A stretch of 64,000 nucleotides of DNA from CATQGW01 sp965242565 (GCA_965242565.1 OZ251457.1:620001-684000), one strand, 5' to 3'; numbered from the stretch's first letter, positions 17,592 through 27,347 are shown. The notes: generated from the sequence alone by a model not told the origin. Numbers and translations are program-made.

Positions 17592-19372
17592 GCGCTCTGC
17601 CCGCCGACCTCCGGCGCGTCGTCCTGATCGGCTTCTCGGCGACCGGCAAATCCGTGCTCGCGCCCTACGTCGCCGAGCGCCTTGGCTGGCAGACCGTTGA
17701 TCTGGACCAGGAGATCGAGCGCGCCGCCGAACAGCCGATTCCGAAGATCTTCGAGCAGGAAGGCGAAGCCGGCTTCCGCGCCCGCGAGCGCGCCGCCGTA
17801 CAGAACGCGGCGGCGCTTGACGGCGCAGTAATCGCCACCGGCGGCGGCGTCTGGCTGGGCGCCGAAAACCGCGCCGCACTCGCCGAGCGCGGCTTCCTGA
17901 TCACCCTCGAAGCGCGACCCACGACGATCCTCGCCCGCTACGCCGAGACTGAGCAGGGCCGCCCCGAGGTGCGCCCGCTGCTGGCCGGCGCGGACCCGCG
18001 CCGCCGCGTTGAGGCGCTCAAGGCGCAGCGCCAGCCCTTCTACGCGCTCGCCGACTTCACCCTGCACACCGACGAACTCGAGATCGGCGAACTGGTCGAC
18101 GAAATCGTCGCCGCCGTACAGCGCGGCGCAGCGCGCGCGCTCGCCTCCGACAGCCGCCTGCGCGCCATGCGCGACGGCCCCGGCATCGATCCGCCGCCCG
18201 CGACGGACTACGGGCCCGATGTCGCCTGCGTGGTTGACGCCGGCGCCAGCCGCTACCCCGTCTACACCGGCTGGGATCTGCTGCCGCAGCTCGGCGACAT
18301 CTTCGATCGCCTGCAGCTCTCGCGGCGCGTCTTCCTGCTCGCCGACGGAGCCGTGCTGGATACGCATGGCGAAACGGCCGCGCGCGCGCTGCGCGAGAGC
18401 GGGCGCGAAGTGTTCAGCTATCGCGTGGAACCGGGCGAGGCCAGCAAGTCGCTCGAGTGCCTGGCCGATCTCTACGCCTGGCTGGCCGAGCGCCGCGCCG
18501 AGCGCTCGGACGTAATTCTGGCCCTGGGCGGCGGCGTGACGACCGACTTGGGCGGCACCGCGGCGGCGACCTACCTACGCGGAATGCCGATGGTCCACGC
18601 GCCGACCACGATGCTGGGGATGGTGGACGCCGCAATCGGCGGCAAGGTCGCCGTGGACCTGCCGGCGGGCAAAAACCTCGTGGGCGCGTTCTACCAGCCG
18701 CGCGCGGTGGTGGCCGACCTCTCGACGCTCGCGACGCTGCCCCGCCGCGAGCTGCGCTCGGGCTACGCGGAGGTGATCAAGCACGCGCTGATCCGCGACC
18801 CGGCGATGCTCGACGAGCTGGATGCGCACGCGGAGACGCTGCTCCATCCGGCCGAGGCCAGGCACCACGCCGAGCGGGCCGAACTGGTCGCGGACATGAT
18901 TCAACGCAACCAGCAGATCAAAGCGCAGGTCGTCTCGGCCGACGAACGCGAGTCGGACCTGCGCGCAATTCTCAACTACGGACACACGCTGGGGCATGCA
19001 ATTGAAGCGGTAACCGGCTTCCGACAACTGCTGCACGGCGAAGCAGTGGCGATCGGCCTGGTCGCGGCGGGCGAGATTGGGCACGCGATGGGCTTAATCG
19101 ATGAGTCGCTGCTGACGCGCCACCGGACGCTGCTGGAGCGGTTCGGGCTGCCGGTCACGGCGCCGCGCTCGCTGGAGACCGACGATCTGCTGGAGGCAAT
19201 GTCGCGCGACAAAAAAGTAGTCGACGGCCGGCAGCGCTGGGTGCTGCTGGAAAGCGCCGGCGCCGCCATCGTCCGCGACGATGTCCCGCAAAGCGTAGTA
19301 CTCGACGCAATCGACGCAGTAACCGGCGCGGCGCCCTCTTCTCGTCATTCCCGCTTTCGAAGGCGGGAATGA
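17588..19372 (+). CDS. aroKB: bifunctional shikimate kinase / 3-dehydroquinate synthase
   Basis: The 594-residue fusion starts at GTG 17588 inside the aroC stop overlap. Residues 1 to about 180 are shikimate kinase: P-loop GFSATGKS at 15-22, DLDQEIE, ATGGGVWL and the lid region RPEVRPLL. From about residue 205 it is dehydroquinate synthase: ALGGGVTTDLGGTAAATYLRG, PTTMLGMVDAAIGGK, KNLVGAFYQP, GYAEVIKHALI and NYGHTLGHAIE. Two non-adjacent steps of the pathway are joined. The last 15 or so residues (SSRHSRFRRRE) and the stop codon are encoded by a repeat hairpin, so the carboxyl end has been redefined by an inserted repeat. Confidence 0.95.
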   Translation: MSALPADLRRVVLIGFSATGKSVLAPYVAERLGWQTVDLDQEIERAAEQPIPKIFEQEGEAGFRARERAAVQNAAALDGAVIATGGGVWLGAENRAALAERGFLITLEARPTTILARYAETEQGRPEVRPLLAGADPRRRVEALKAQRQPFYALADFTLHTDELEIGELVDEIVAAVQRGAARALASDSRLRAMRDGPGIDPPPATDYGPDVACVVDAGASRYPVYTGWDLLPQLGDIFDRLQLSRRVFLLADGAVLDTHGETAARALRESGREVFSYRVEPGEASKSLECLADLYAWLAERRAERSDVILALGGGVTTDLGGTAAATYLRGMPMVHAPTTMLGMVDAAIGGKVAVDLPAGKNLVGAFYQPRAVVADLSTLATLPRRELRSGYAEVIKHALIRDPAMLDELDAHAETLLHPAEARHHAERAELVADMIQRNQQIKAQVVSADERESDLRAILNYGHTLGHAIEAVTGFRQLLHGEAVAIGLVAAGEIGHAMGLIDESLLTRHRTLLERFGLPVTAPRSLETDDLLEAMSRDKKVVDGRQRWVLLESAGAAIVRDDVPQSVVLDAIDAVTGAAPSSRHSRFRRRE

Positions 19373-19383
19373 CGAGAAGAGGG
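19334..19383. repeat. 21-bp perfect hairpin, family B-like, overlapping aroKB stop
   Basis: Arms 19334-19354 and 19363-19383 are perfectly complementary around an 8-base loop. The core is CGTCATTCCCGC...GCGGGAATGACG. The aroKB stop codon (19370-19372) sits in the right arm. There is no T-run, so it is not a classic terminator, although it could block transcription between the convergent genes. Confidence 0.85.
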
Positions 19384-19503
19384 GAGCAGGAATGGTGGGG
19401 GAGGGGGCGGCAGAGCAGGGCTAGGGCGTGCTCACACTTCCGTCTCCCGCGCCGCCCCTCCGTCTCCCCGCGCCCACTCCGTCATACCCGCGCCACCCCA
19501 ACT

Positions 19504-19536
19504 CCGTCATACCCGCGCTTGCCGCGGGTATGACGG
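19504..19536. repeat. family A hairpin, symmetric form
   Basis: CCGTCATACCCGCG and its exact complement flank CTTGC (14-bp arms). It lies between the convergent aroKB and P450 genes. A half copy (CCGTCATACCCGCG) precedes it at 19480. The core recurs at least ten times in this window. Confidence 0.85.
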
Positions 19537-19577
19537 AATAGAGAGAGGGGCGGGCCTGACGGAAGTGTGAACAGGCC

Positions 19578-20846
19578 CTAAGAGGCTCGCGGCCCAGTGC
19601 GGATAGGTAGGCTTTGCAGCCCCCGCAGGACGATGTTCTGCTTGTATTGGGGGGTGGGGGTTGCGAGCTGAATGTCGCCATAGCGCTCGAAGAGGGCCTC
19701 GAAGGCGATTTTGCCCTCGAGACGGGCGAGCGGTGCCCCGAGGCAGTGGTGAATGCCGCGCCCGAAGGAGATGTTGCCGGCGTCTTCGCGGGTGACGTCG
19801 AGCGTCTCGGGGCGCTCGAACTCCTCGGGGTCGCGGTTTGCGCCGCCGATCAGCAGGGTGACGCGAGAGCCTTTGCGGGCGACCCGGCCGCCGAGCTCGA
19901 CATCTTCAAGCGCGGTGCGGCCGTCCACCTGAACGGGCGAGTCGTAGCGCAGCAGTTCCTCGATCGCATTGGGCATCAGCTCAGGCTGCTCGCGCAGCAG
20001 TTGCAGCTGGTCGGGATGGCGGAGCAAGGCGAGCAGGCCGTTGCCGATCAGGTTGGTGGTGGTCTCGTTGCCGGCGACGAGCAGCAGGCGGAGCGTGGCC
20101 TGCATTTCGTCGGGCGTCAGCTGGTCGCCGTCCTCCTCGGCTTCGATCAGGCGCGAGACGAGGTCGTCGCGCGGAGCGTCGCGGCGCTGCTCGATGATCC
20201 GCGAGAAGTACTCGCCGAGCGCATTCGAGGCCTCATCGGCCAGTTGGTTTTCGCGGGGCGTCAGGTTGGGTTCAAGCGTGCGCGCGATCCGGTCGGACCA
20301 GATCTTGAATTGGTCGCGGTCTTCGCCGGGCACGCCGATCATCTCGGCGATCACGACGGTCGGCAGCGGCGCGGCCAGGTCGGCCATCAGGTCGAACTCG
20401 GCGTCGCCGTCCACCTCGTCGAGCAGCGCATGGGCGGTGTCGCGGACGCGGGCCTCCATTTTGGCGATCTGGCGCGGAGTGAAGGCGCGGCTGACCAGTC
20501 CGCGCAGGCGGGTGTGATCGGGCGGATCGAGGCCGAGCATGCTGCGGGTGACGTCGTCGGGCTGTCGGCGCGGGCCGCTGGTGTTGTTGCGGTCGTCGTT
20601 GCTGAAGCGGCGGAAGTCGCGCAGAATTTCGTCCACATCGTCGTAGCGCGAGAGCACCAGCGAGCCGGTCAGCGGGCTGCGGTGATAAGGGTCTTTCTCG
20701 CGCAGTTTGCGGTAGGTGGGGTAGGGATCGTCGACAAAATCCCTGGCGAGGGGGTGCCAGACGACGCCGCTCTGCAACCACTCCTGCGCCAGCCGCGCGT
20801 GGATGTAGAGGGGCGCGAGCAGCGTGCGCAGAGTCGTTTGCAGCAT
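19578..20846 (-). CDS. cytochrome P450, tandem copy 2
   Basis: The 422-residue protein has the I-helix AGNETTTNL, K-helix ELLRYDSP (ExxR) and heme loop FGRGIHHCLGAPLARLE with the axial Cys. It is a soluble bacterial class I P450. It starts five bases after its paralogue at 20852-22153, to which it is very similar throughout (for example EWLQSGVVWHPLARDFVDDPYPTY against VVWYPLADGFVDDPYPTY), so the pair arose by tandem duplication. No ferredoxin or reductase gene is adjacent. Substrate unknown. Confidence 0.94.
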   Translation of the reverse strand: MLQTTLRTLLAPLYIHARLAQEWLQSGVVWHPLARDFVDDPYPTYRKLREKDPYHRSPLTGSLVLSRYDDVDEILRDFRRFSNDDRNNTSGPRRQPDDVTRSMLGLDPPDHTRLRGLVSRAFTPRQIAKMEARVRDTAHALLDEVDGDAEFDLMADLAAPLPTVVIAEMIGVPGEDRDQFKIWSDRIARTLEPNLTPRENQLADEASNALGEYFSRIIEQRRDAPRDDLVSRLIEAEEDGDQLTPDEMQATLRLLLVAGNETTTNLIGNGLLALLRHPDQLQLLREQPELMPNAIEELLRYDSPVQVDGRTALEDVELGGRVARKGSRVTLLIGGANRDPEEFERPETLDVTREDAGNISFGRGIHHCLGAPLARLEGKIAFEALFERYGDIQLATPTPQYKQNIVLRGLQSLPIRTGPRAS

Positions 20847-20851
20847 GGGGG

Positions 20852-22153
20852 TCAGCCCGCCGCGGCGGCCCCGGCGGCGCTGCGGCGCTGGACGCGGATG
20901 GGCAGTTGCGTGAGGCCCCGCAGGACGATGTTCTGCTTGTAGCGGGGGCGGGTTGAGCCGAGCTGGATGTCGTCGAAGCGCTCAAGCAGCACCTCGAAGG
21001 CGATCTTGCCCTCGAGCCGCGCCAGCGGCGCGCCGAGGCAGTGGTGGATGCCGCGTCCGAAGGAGATGTTGCCCGCGTCTTCGCGGGTCACGTCGAGCGT
21101 CTCGGGGCGCTCGAACTCCTCAGGGTCGCGGTTCGCGCCGCCGATCAGCAGCATCACGCGCGAGCCTTTGCGCGCGGTCTTGCCGCCGAGTTCGACATTC
21201 TCCAGCACCGTGCGCATGTCGACCTGCACGGGCGAGTCGAAGCGCAGCAGCTCCTCGATCGCGTTGGGGATCAGCTCCGGCTGCTCGCGCAGGGTTTGCA
21301 GCTGTTCGGGGTGGCGCAACAGCGCGCGCATCCCGTTGCCGATCAGGTTGGTAGTGGTCTCGTTGCCGGCGACGAGCAGCAGGCGCAGGGTGACCTGCAT
21401 CTCGTCGGTCGTCAGGTGGTCGCCTTCTTCCTCGGCTTCAATCAGCTTGGACACGAGATCGTCGCGCAGATCGTCGCGTCGCTGCTGGATGATCCGCGTG
21501 AAGTAGTCCTCGAAAATGTCGGCGGTCTCCAGCACCAGCCGCCCCTCGTCGGGCGAGAGGTTGGGTTCGAGCACCCGGGCGAAGTTGTCGGACCATACCT
21601 TGAAACGATCCCGGTCCTCGGTCGGCACGCCGATCATCTCGGCGATCACGACCGTCGGCAGCGCAGTGGCGAGATTCGACATCAGATCGAACTCGTCCTG
21701 CCCCTCAACCTCGTCGAGCAGCGCATGCGCGGTGGCGCGGATGTGCTCCTCCATCTTGGCGATCTGGCGGGGCGTGAAGGCGCGGTTGACCAGCCCGCGC
21801 AGGCGGGTGTGATCAGGCGGATCGAGGCTCAAAATGCTCGGCGTCAGCTGGCCCCGCGTGTCCTCGTTGCGCAGCCCGCTCTGCTCCCCCTTGCGCTGAT
21901 CGTTGCTGAATCGCTTCCAGTCGCGCAGGACCTCGTCCACGTCCTCGTAGCGCGAGATCACCAGCGCGCCGGTCAGCGGGCTGTAGTGGTAGGGATCCTT
22001 CTCCCGCAGCTTGCGGTAAGTCGGGTAGGGATCGTCCACGAAACCGTCGGCCAGCGGATACCAGACGACGCCGCTCTGCAACCACTCCTGCGCCAGCTTG
22101 GCGCGGATGTAGGCGGGCGCGATCGCGTTGCGGACCATGTCCTTGACTGCCAT
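20852..22153 (-). CDS. cytochrome P450, tandem copy 1
   Basis: The 433-residue protein shares all P450 hallmarks: AGNETTTNL, EELLRFDSP, and heme ligand loop FGRGIHHCLGAPLARLE. The amino end MAVKDMVRNAIAPAYIRAKLA is amphipathic rather than a signal peptide. It follows moeA by 31 bases and precedes copy 2 by five, so all four minus-strand genes from 23749 may form one transcript. The carboxyl tail QRRSAAGAAAAG is not shared with copy 2. Confidence 0.94.
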   Translation of the reverse strand: MAVKDMVRNAIAPAYIRAKLAQEWLQSGVVWYPLADGFVDDPYPTYRKLREKDPYHYSPLTGALVISRYEDVDEVLRDWKRFSNDQRKGEQSGLRNEDTRGQLTPSILSLDPPDHTRLRGLVNRAFTPRQIAKMEEHIRATAHALLDEVEGQDEFDLMSNLATALPTVVIAEMIGVPTEDRDRFKVWSDNFARVLEPNLSPDEGRLVLETADIFEDYFTRIIQQRRDDLRDDLVSKLIEAEEEGDHLTTDEMQVTLRLLLVAGNETTTNLIGNGMRALLRHPEQLQTLREQPELIPNAIEELLRFDSPVQVDMRTVLENVELGGKTARKGSRVMLLIGGANRDPEEFERPETLDVTREDAGNISFGRGIHHCLGAPLARLEGKIAFEVLLERFDDIQLGSTRPRYKQNIVLRGLTQLPIRVQRRSAAGAAAAG

Positions 22154-22184
22154 CGGGATGGCTCCGTTCGCTGCGGCGCGAGGG

Positions 22185-23489
22185 TCAGTCGGTGGGGTGC
22201 TCCCAATCGACCATGATCACGTCGCACTCTTCGCCGGCGCGGATGCGCTCAGCGTCTTCGGGACAGATAGCGTAGCCGTTCGCCAGCGCCATTGAGGTGA
22301 GCACGCCGGAACCCTGCGGACCGGTCAGCCGCGCATGCCAGCGTCCCTCGTCGTCGAGCTGCATCGTGGCGCGCGCATAGACGCGGCGGGCATCGGTGTT
22401 GACGATGTCGTCCTCCGCAATCGCGCGCACCAACGGGCGAGCCTGCGGCTCGCGGCCCATCAGCTTGTGGATTGCGAAGCGTCCGAATAGCTCGAAGGCC
22501 AGCAACGACGAAACAGGGTTGCCGGGCAGCCCGATGTGCGGCACGCGCCGCCCGTCGGGCGCGTCGAAGCGCCCGAAAGCGAGCGGCTTGCCGGGCTTCA
22601 TGCGGACGGTCCAGAAGTCGATCGCGCCTTCGCGCACCAAGACTTCTTTGACGACATCGAAATCGCCGCGCGAGACGCCGGCGGAGGTGATTAGCAGGTC
22701 GGCGTCGGCGAGCGCTTGCTGGATAGCGGCGGTCAGCGCTTCAATGGTGTCGGAGGCGATGCCGGCGCGCTTGGGGACGCCGCCGTACTGCTGCACGAGC
22801 GCGCTGAGGCCGTAGGAGTTGGAGTCGTAGATTTTGCCGGGCGCGGGCGGCTGGCCGGGCGAGAGCAACTCGTCCCCGGTGGAGAGGACGGCGACGCGGG
22901 GGCGTCGTACGACGCGCACCTGGGAGACGCCGAGCGAGGCGAGCACGGCGACTTCGGGACCGCGTAGCACCGCGCCCTCGGCCAGCACATGGTCGCCCTG
23001 CCGCACATCCTCGCCCCGGCGGCGGATGTTGTTGCCCGCGGCGGCGGCCTTGAGGATGCCGACATCGGCGATCGCCTCGTTGGTCTGGCCCGGCGCGCGC
23101 AAGCCTTCTTCGTCGGTTTCCTCGAACGGCACGATCGTGTCCGCGCCGCCGGGCATCGGCGCGCCGGTCATGATTCGGACCGCTTCGCCCGCGCCGACCG
23201 CGCCGTCGTAGAGGTAGCCCGCGGCCAGCTCGCCGATCACGCGCAGGCGGACGGGGGCGCCCTCCGACGCGCCGTCGGTGCTGGCGGATTGGACGGCGTA
23301 GCCGTCCATCGCAGTGTTGTCGTGCGGCGGGATGTCGAAGGGGGCGACGATCGGTTCGGCCAGCACCTGGCCGACGGCGTCGTCAATGGGGCGGGTTTCG
23401 GCGGGCAGCGGGGCGCAGAGGCCAAGAATGCGCTCCAGCGCATCCTCGACAGGCAGCATGTCCACCGGCGGTTCGGTCGCGCGTGGCAT
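22185..23489 (-). CDS. moeA: molybdopterin molybdenumtransferase
   Basis: The 434-residue protein is typical of MoeA: PPHDNTAMDGYAV near residue 48, GAPMPGGADTIVPFE, STGDELLSPGQPP, ITSAGVSRGDFDVVKEVL, MKPGKPLAFGRF and LPGNPVSSLLAFELF. MoeA inserts molybdate into adenylylated molybdopterin in the last step of cofactor synthesis. No molybdoenzyme is encoded in the window. The start is ATG 23489, two bases after the Lrp-like gene. Confidence 0.95.
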   Translation of the reverse strand: MPRATEPPVDMLPVEDALERILGLCAPLPAETRPIDDAVGQVLAEPIVAPFDIPPHDNTAMDGYAVQSASTDGASEGAPVRLRVIGELAAGYLYDGAVGAGEAVRIMTGAPMPGGADTIVPFEETDEEGLRAPGQTNEAIADVGILKAAAAGNNIRRRGEDVRQGDHVLAEGAVLRGPEVAVLASLGVSQVRVVRRPRVAVLSTGDELLSPGQPPAPGKIYDSNSYGLSALVQQYGGVPKRAGIASDTIEALTAAIQQALADADLLITSAGVSRGDFDVVKEVLVREGAIDFWTVRMKPGKPLAFGRFDAPDGRRVPHIGLPGNPVSSLLAFELFGRFAIHKLMGREPQARPLVRAIAEDDIVNTDARRVYARATMQLDDEGRWHARLTGPQGSGVLTSMALANGYAICPEDAERIRAGEECDVIMVDWEHPTD

Positions 23490-23491
23490 CG

Positions 23492-23749
23492 CTACGAATC
23501 GCTGACCTGGATCGTGAGACAGGTCGTGGTGCGCTTGACGCCCGGCACGGTCTGGATCGTGTCCGTCACGCAGTTGCCGAGCTGCTCCAGGTCGGCGGCG
23601 CCGACGACGCAGATCACATCGAATGGGCCGGTGACCAGTTCAACGGACTTGACCTCAACCTGCGAGCGCGAGAGCGCTCGAAGAGCGACGGCGACCTGCT
23701 TGGCGGTGCCGACCTCAGCCTCGATCAGGACATAACTGTTGACTGCCAT
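23492..23749 (-). CDS. stand-alone Lrp/AsnC ligand-binding (RAM) domain protein
   Basis: The 85-residue protein is a single RAM domain without a DNA-binding part: VLIEAEVGTAKQVAVAL, VELVTGPFDVICVV and IQTVPGVKRTTTCLTI. Such small proteins form rings that bind amino acids or other small effectors. GGAGG lies six to ten bases before ATG 23749. It heads the moeA-P450 gene row, but a regulatory link is only inferred from position. Confidence 0.9.
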   Translation of the reverse strand: MAVNSYVLIEAEVGTAKQVAVALRALSRSQVEVKSVELVTGPFDVICVVGAADLEQLGNCVTDTIQTVPGVKRTTTCLTIQVSDS

Positions 23750-23875
23750 GAGTGTGCCTCCGGAGCGCTGCGCTCAATATGAGGGAGCTTACCAGCGCGG
23801 CCGAGGCGAAGTGTGCGGCGTAGGGTTGCCGCGATCGGCGAGAGGCGCGACGATTGGCAGAGCAGGGAGTGGGCG

Positions 23876-24895
23876 ATGAGCGACGCGACCGATGCGGCTG
23901 CGCTGGAAGAGTCGGCGCTGACGGCGTTGGCTGCCGCGTCGGATGCGGCGGCCGTAGAGGCCTGGCGGGTGGAATGGCTGGGCCGCAAAGGGCGGCTGAC
24001 GGGCGTCATGCACGGGGTGCGTGAGCTGCCGCCCGAGCAGCGTCCGCAGGCCGGCGCTGCCGCCAATCGGCTGAAAGCGGCGCTCCAGGCGGCGCACGAC
24101 GCGCAACTGGCGGCGCTGCGCAACTCGCGCGCCGATGATGCGCCGAAAATCGACGTGACCCTGCCCGGCCGCCGCGCGCCGCACGGCGGACTCCACCCCA
24201 TCACCATCACCCGCCGCTCGATGGAGCGCACCTTCCGCGACATGGGCTTCGATGTGGTGGAGGGGCCGGATGTGGAGCTAGAGCTGTACAACTTCGATCG
24301 GCTGCGGATCCCCGCGGATCACCCGGCGCGGGAGATGTGGGACACGATCTGGATCGCGGACGACGGGGAGGGCGGGGCGCGCAAGCTGCTCCGCACGCAT
24401 ACCTCGCCGATGCAGATCCGCTACCTCGAACGGCGCAAGCCGCCGATCCGGGTGATCGTGCCGGGGGCGTGCTATCGCTATGAGGCGGTGGATGCAACGC
24501 ACGAGTGGATGCTCTCGCAGTTTGAGGGGCTGGTGATCGACGAAGGGCTGTCGTTCGCGCACTTGAAGGGCACGCTCGAATCGTTCGTGCAGCGGCTGTT
24601 CGGCTCGGAGATCGAGACCCGCTTCCGCTGCGACTACTTCCCGTTCGTGGAGCCGGGCGCGGAACTGGCGATCCGCTGGCAGGGCGACTGGCTGGAGGTG
24701 CTGGGCTGCGGGATGGTGCATCGAGAGATCATCGAGCAGGCGGGGCTGGATTCGGACCGCTACACGGGGTTTGCGTTCGGCATCGGCGTGGAGCGGGTGG
24801 CCATGCTGCGCTACGGGGTGACCGACATCCGCGCGTTCTACGGCAACGATCTGCGCTTTCTGGAGCGTTTCCAGGGCGCGGAGGGAGGCGGCTGA
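23876..24895 (+). CDS. pheS: phenylalanyl-tRNA synthetase alpha subunit
   Basis: The 339-residue subunit starts at ATG 23876 with GGGAG upstream; the 21 residues encoded further up are not part of the family. Class II motifs are visible: HPITITRRSMERTFRDMGF, THTSPMQIRYLE, GACYRYEAVDATHEWMLSQFEG, and GFAFGIGVERVAMLRYGV (motif 3). It forms the alpha2-beta2 enzyme with PheT, whose ATG overlaps this stop by one base. Confidence 0.97.
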   Translation: MSDATDAAALEESALTALAAASDAAAVEAWRVEWLGRKGRLTGVMHGVRELPPEQRPQAGAAANRLKAALQAAHDAQLAALRNSRADDAPKIDVTLPGRRAPHGGLHPITITRRSMERTFRDMGFDVVEGPDVELELYNFDRLRIPADHPAREMWDTIWIADDGEGGARKLLRTHTSPMQIRYLERRKPPIRVIVPGACYRYEAVDATHEWMLSQFEGLVIDEGLSFAHLKGTLESFVQRLFGSEIETRFRCDYFPFVEPGAELAIRWQGDWLEVLGCGMVHREIIEQAGLDSDRYTGFAFGIGVERVAMLRYGVTDIRAFYGNDLRFLERFQGAEGGG

Positions 24896-27279
24896 TGCGC
24901 GTCCCGCTGGCCTGGCTGGGCGAGTACGTCGATCCGGCGCTGCCGCCGGAGCAGCTGGCGCACCGCCTGAGTATGGCGGGCGCGGAGGTGGAGTCGATCG
25001 AGCGCAGCGGCGGCGACTGGGATCAGGTGGTGGTCGGGCGCGTGGCGGAAGTCTCGCCGCACCCCAACGCCGACCGTCTGCGCCTGGCGCAGGTCGACTA
25101 CGGCGGCGAGCAGCCGCTCACCGTCGTCTGCGGCGCGCCCAACCTGGCCGAGGGGCAGACAATCGCGTTCGCCCAGGTAGGGGCGCAGCTGCGCGATCCG
25201 CAGACGCGCGAACTGCGCAAGCTGCGACGCGGCAAGATCCGCGGCGTGGAGTCGCTGGGGATGATCTGCTCGGAGCGGGAGCTGGGTCTCTCCGACGAAC
25301 ATGAGGGCATCCTGGTGCTGGAAACCGACGCGCCGCTCGGCGCGCCGCTCGCCGAGGCGCTCGGCGAGACCGCCCTGGAGATCAAACCGACGCCCAACCG
25401 CCCAGACCACTTCAGCGTGCTGGGCATCGCGCGCGAAGCCGCAGCGTTAACCGGCGGCGCGGTGCGCGAACCGCCGGACGACTACGACGAATCCGGTCCC
25501 CCGGTGGCCGAGCGGACCAGCGTGACGATCGAAGACCCGGTCGGCTGCCCGCGCTACACCGCAATCGTGATCGAGGGCGTGACCGTGGGACCGTCGCCGG
25601 AGTGGCTCCAGCAAGCGGTGATTTCAGCGGGCATGCGCCCGATCAACAACGTGGTCGACGTGACCAACTATGTGCTGATGGAGTACGGCCAGCCGCTGCA
25701 CGCATTCGACCAGGCGCGCCTGCGCGAGGGCCGGATCGTGGTGCGGCGCGCGCAGGCCGGCGAAACGATTCGGCTGCTCGACGGTGGGCTGCTGGAGCTT
25801 TCAACCGAGGATCTGGTGATCGCCGACGCAGCGCGCCCGGTCGCGCTGGCGGGAATCATGGGCGGCGCTGAGAGCGAGGTGGGAGAGTCGACGACGACGG
25901 TGCTGCTGGAGACGGCGACGTTCCAGGCGGCGACGATTCGCCGCTCGGCCGCGCGGCACAAGCTCAAGACGGAGGCCAGCCTGCGCTTCGAAAAGGCGCT
26001 CAATCCCGAGCTGGCGCTGCTGGCAGCCCGCCGCGCTGCGCGACTGATCATCGAGACCGCCGGCGGCGTCGCCTGCGCGGGCGTGGAGGATCAGTACCCG
26101 GGGCGGGAGCACGCGCCGCAGGTCGTGGTCTCGGTAGAGCGGATTCGGCAGATTTTGGGCATCGAGCCTCCGGTGGAGCAAGTGCGCGGGATTCTCAGCG
26201 CGCTGGGCATCCCCAACCGCTGGCTGCCGCCCGACCGCTACGCGGTGAGCTGCCCGCCCTGGCGCTCGGATATCCGGATCGACGACGATGTGGTGGAGGA
26301 GATTGGGCGGATCATCGGCTACGACGAGCTGCCGGCGGCGGCCCTGTCCGGCGGCCTGCCGGAGCCGGAGCGCGACGCCGAGCGGCTGTTCGCGGAGCGG
26401 CTGCGCGATGCGGCCGCGGCGCTGGGGTTCAACGAGGTAATCACCTACGCGACGGTCACCGCGGACGACCAACCGCCGCCGGCGCTGCGGCTGGAAAATC
26501 CGATGAACGCGGAGCAGGATCGACTGCGCAACACGCTGCGCCCAGGCGTGCTGCGGACGCTCTCGCGCAATCGCACCGCGCAGCGCGACGCCGTGCGGCT
26601 GTTCCAGGTCGGCAAGGTCTGGCATCCGCGCGCGGGCGTGCTGCCCGAGGAGCCGCTGATCCTGGCCGGTGCGATCGGCGGCGCGACCACGCCCTCGGTG
26701 CATGGCGAGACGGCCCGCCCGCTTGATTTCTTCGACGCCAAGGGCGCGCTGGAGCAGATTGCCGAAGGAATCGGCGCGCGGCTGGAATTCCGCTCGCACG
26801 ATGGAACCGACGAGGATTTTGCGGCGGCGGAAACCGCCGACGTTCTCGCCGACGGCGAGGCGATCGGGCGGCTGGGCCTCGTCGCACCGGCGCTGGTGGA
26901 GCGCTACGACCTGGATGCGCGGACCTGGCTGTTCGAGCTCGCCGTCGCGCCGCTCGCGGCGGCCTCCGACGCAACCGCCTCAACAGGCGCGCTTTCGCCC
27001 TTCCCGCCCGCGGTCGAAGACTTGGCGCTGATTGTCGACGGCGATCAGCCGGCCGGCGAGATCGGCGCCGCAATCGCCGATCAGCCGCTCGTGGAATCGG
27101 TCAGCCTGTTCGACCTGTATGAGGGCGACCCGATTCCGGCCGGGCGCAAGTCGCTGGCTTGGCGGGTGGTCTACCGCGCGCCGGATCGCACGCTGCGCGA
27201 TCGGGATGTCGATCGGGCGCGCAAGGGCATCGTGCGCCGCCTCGAGCGGCAATTCGGCGCGCAGCTGCGGGATCAGTAA
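24895..27279 (+). CDS. pheT: phenylalanyl-tRNA synthetase beta subunit
   Basis: The 794-residue subunit has the amino-terminal tRNA-binding fold (about residues 40-150, with SPHPNADRLRLAQV), the B3/B4 editing core (RRSAARHKLKTEASLRFEK), B5, the catalytic-like core, and a carboxyl anticodon-binding domain (AWRVVYRAPDRTLRDRDVDRAR). It is full length. Start ATG 24895 overlaps pheS TGA. Confidence 0.97.
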   Translation: MRVPLAWLGEYVDPALPPEQLAHRLSMAGAEVESIERSGGDWDQVVVGRVAEVSPHPNADRLRLAQVDYGGEQPLTVVCGAPNLAEGQTIAFAQVGAQLRDPQTRELRKLRRGKIRGVESLGMICSERELGLSDEHEGILVLETDAPLGAPLAEALGETALEIKPTPNRPDHFSVLGIAREAAALTGGAVREPPDDYDESGPPVAERTSVTIEDPVGCPRYTAIVIEGVTVGPSPEWLQQAVISAGMRPINNVVDVTNYVLMEYGQPLHAFDQARLREGRIVVRRAQAGETIRLLDGGLLELSTEDLVIADAARPVALAGIMGGAESEVGESTTTVLLETATFQAATIRRSAARHKLKTEASLRFEKALNPELALLAARRAARLIIETAGGVACAGVEDQYPGREHAPQVVVSVERIRQILGIEPPVEQVRGILSALGIPNRWLPPDRYAVSCPPWRSDIRIDDDVVEEIGRIIGYDELPAAALSGGLPEPERDAERLFAERLRDAAAALGFNEVITYATVTADDQPPPALRLENPMNAEQDRLRNTLRPGVLRTLSRNRTAQRDAVRLFQVGKVWHPRAGVLPEEPLILAGAIGGATTPSVHGETARPLDFFDAKGALEQIAEGIGARLEFRSHDGTDEDFAAAETADVLADGEAIGRLGLVAPALVERYDLDARTWLFELAVAPLAAASDATASTGALSPFPPAVEDLALIVDGDQPAGEIGAAIADQPLVESVSLFDLYEGDPIPAGRKSLAWRVVYRAPDRTLRDRDVDRARKGIVRRLERQFGAQLRDQ

Positions 27280-27347
27280 CCGGTAGCAGGGCCTTGGAAA
27301 CAGCCTGATTCTTCGCTCCGGCCGTTCGCCGGTGTCGGCGGCAGGGC

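Noticed and set aside
23750..23875. T-box or attenuator before pheST
   Set aside because: No tRNA-Phe-type specifier stem, T-box sequence or terminator/antiterminator pair could be found in 126 bases.
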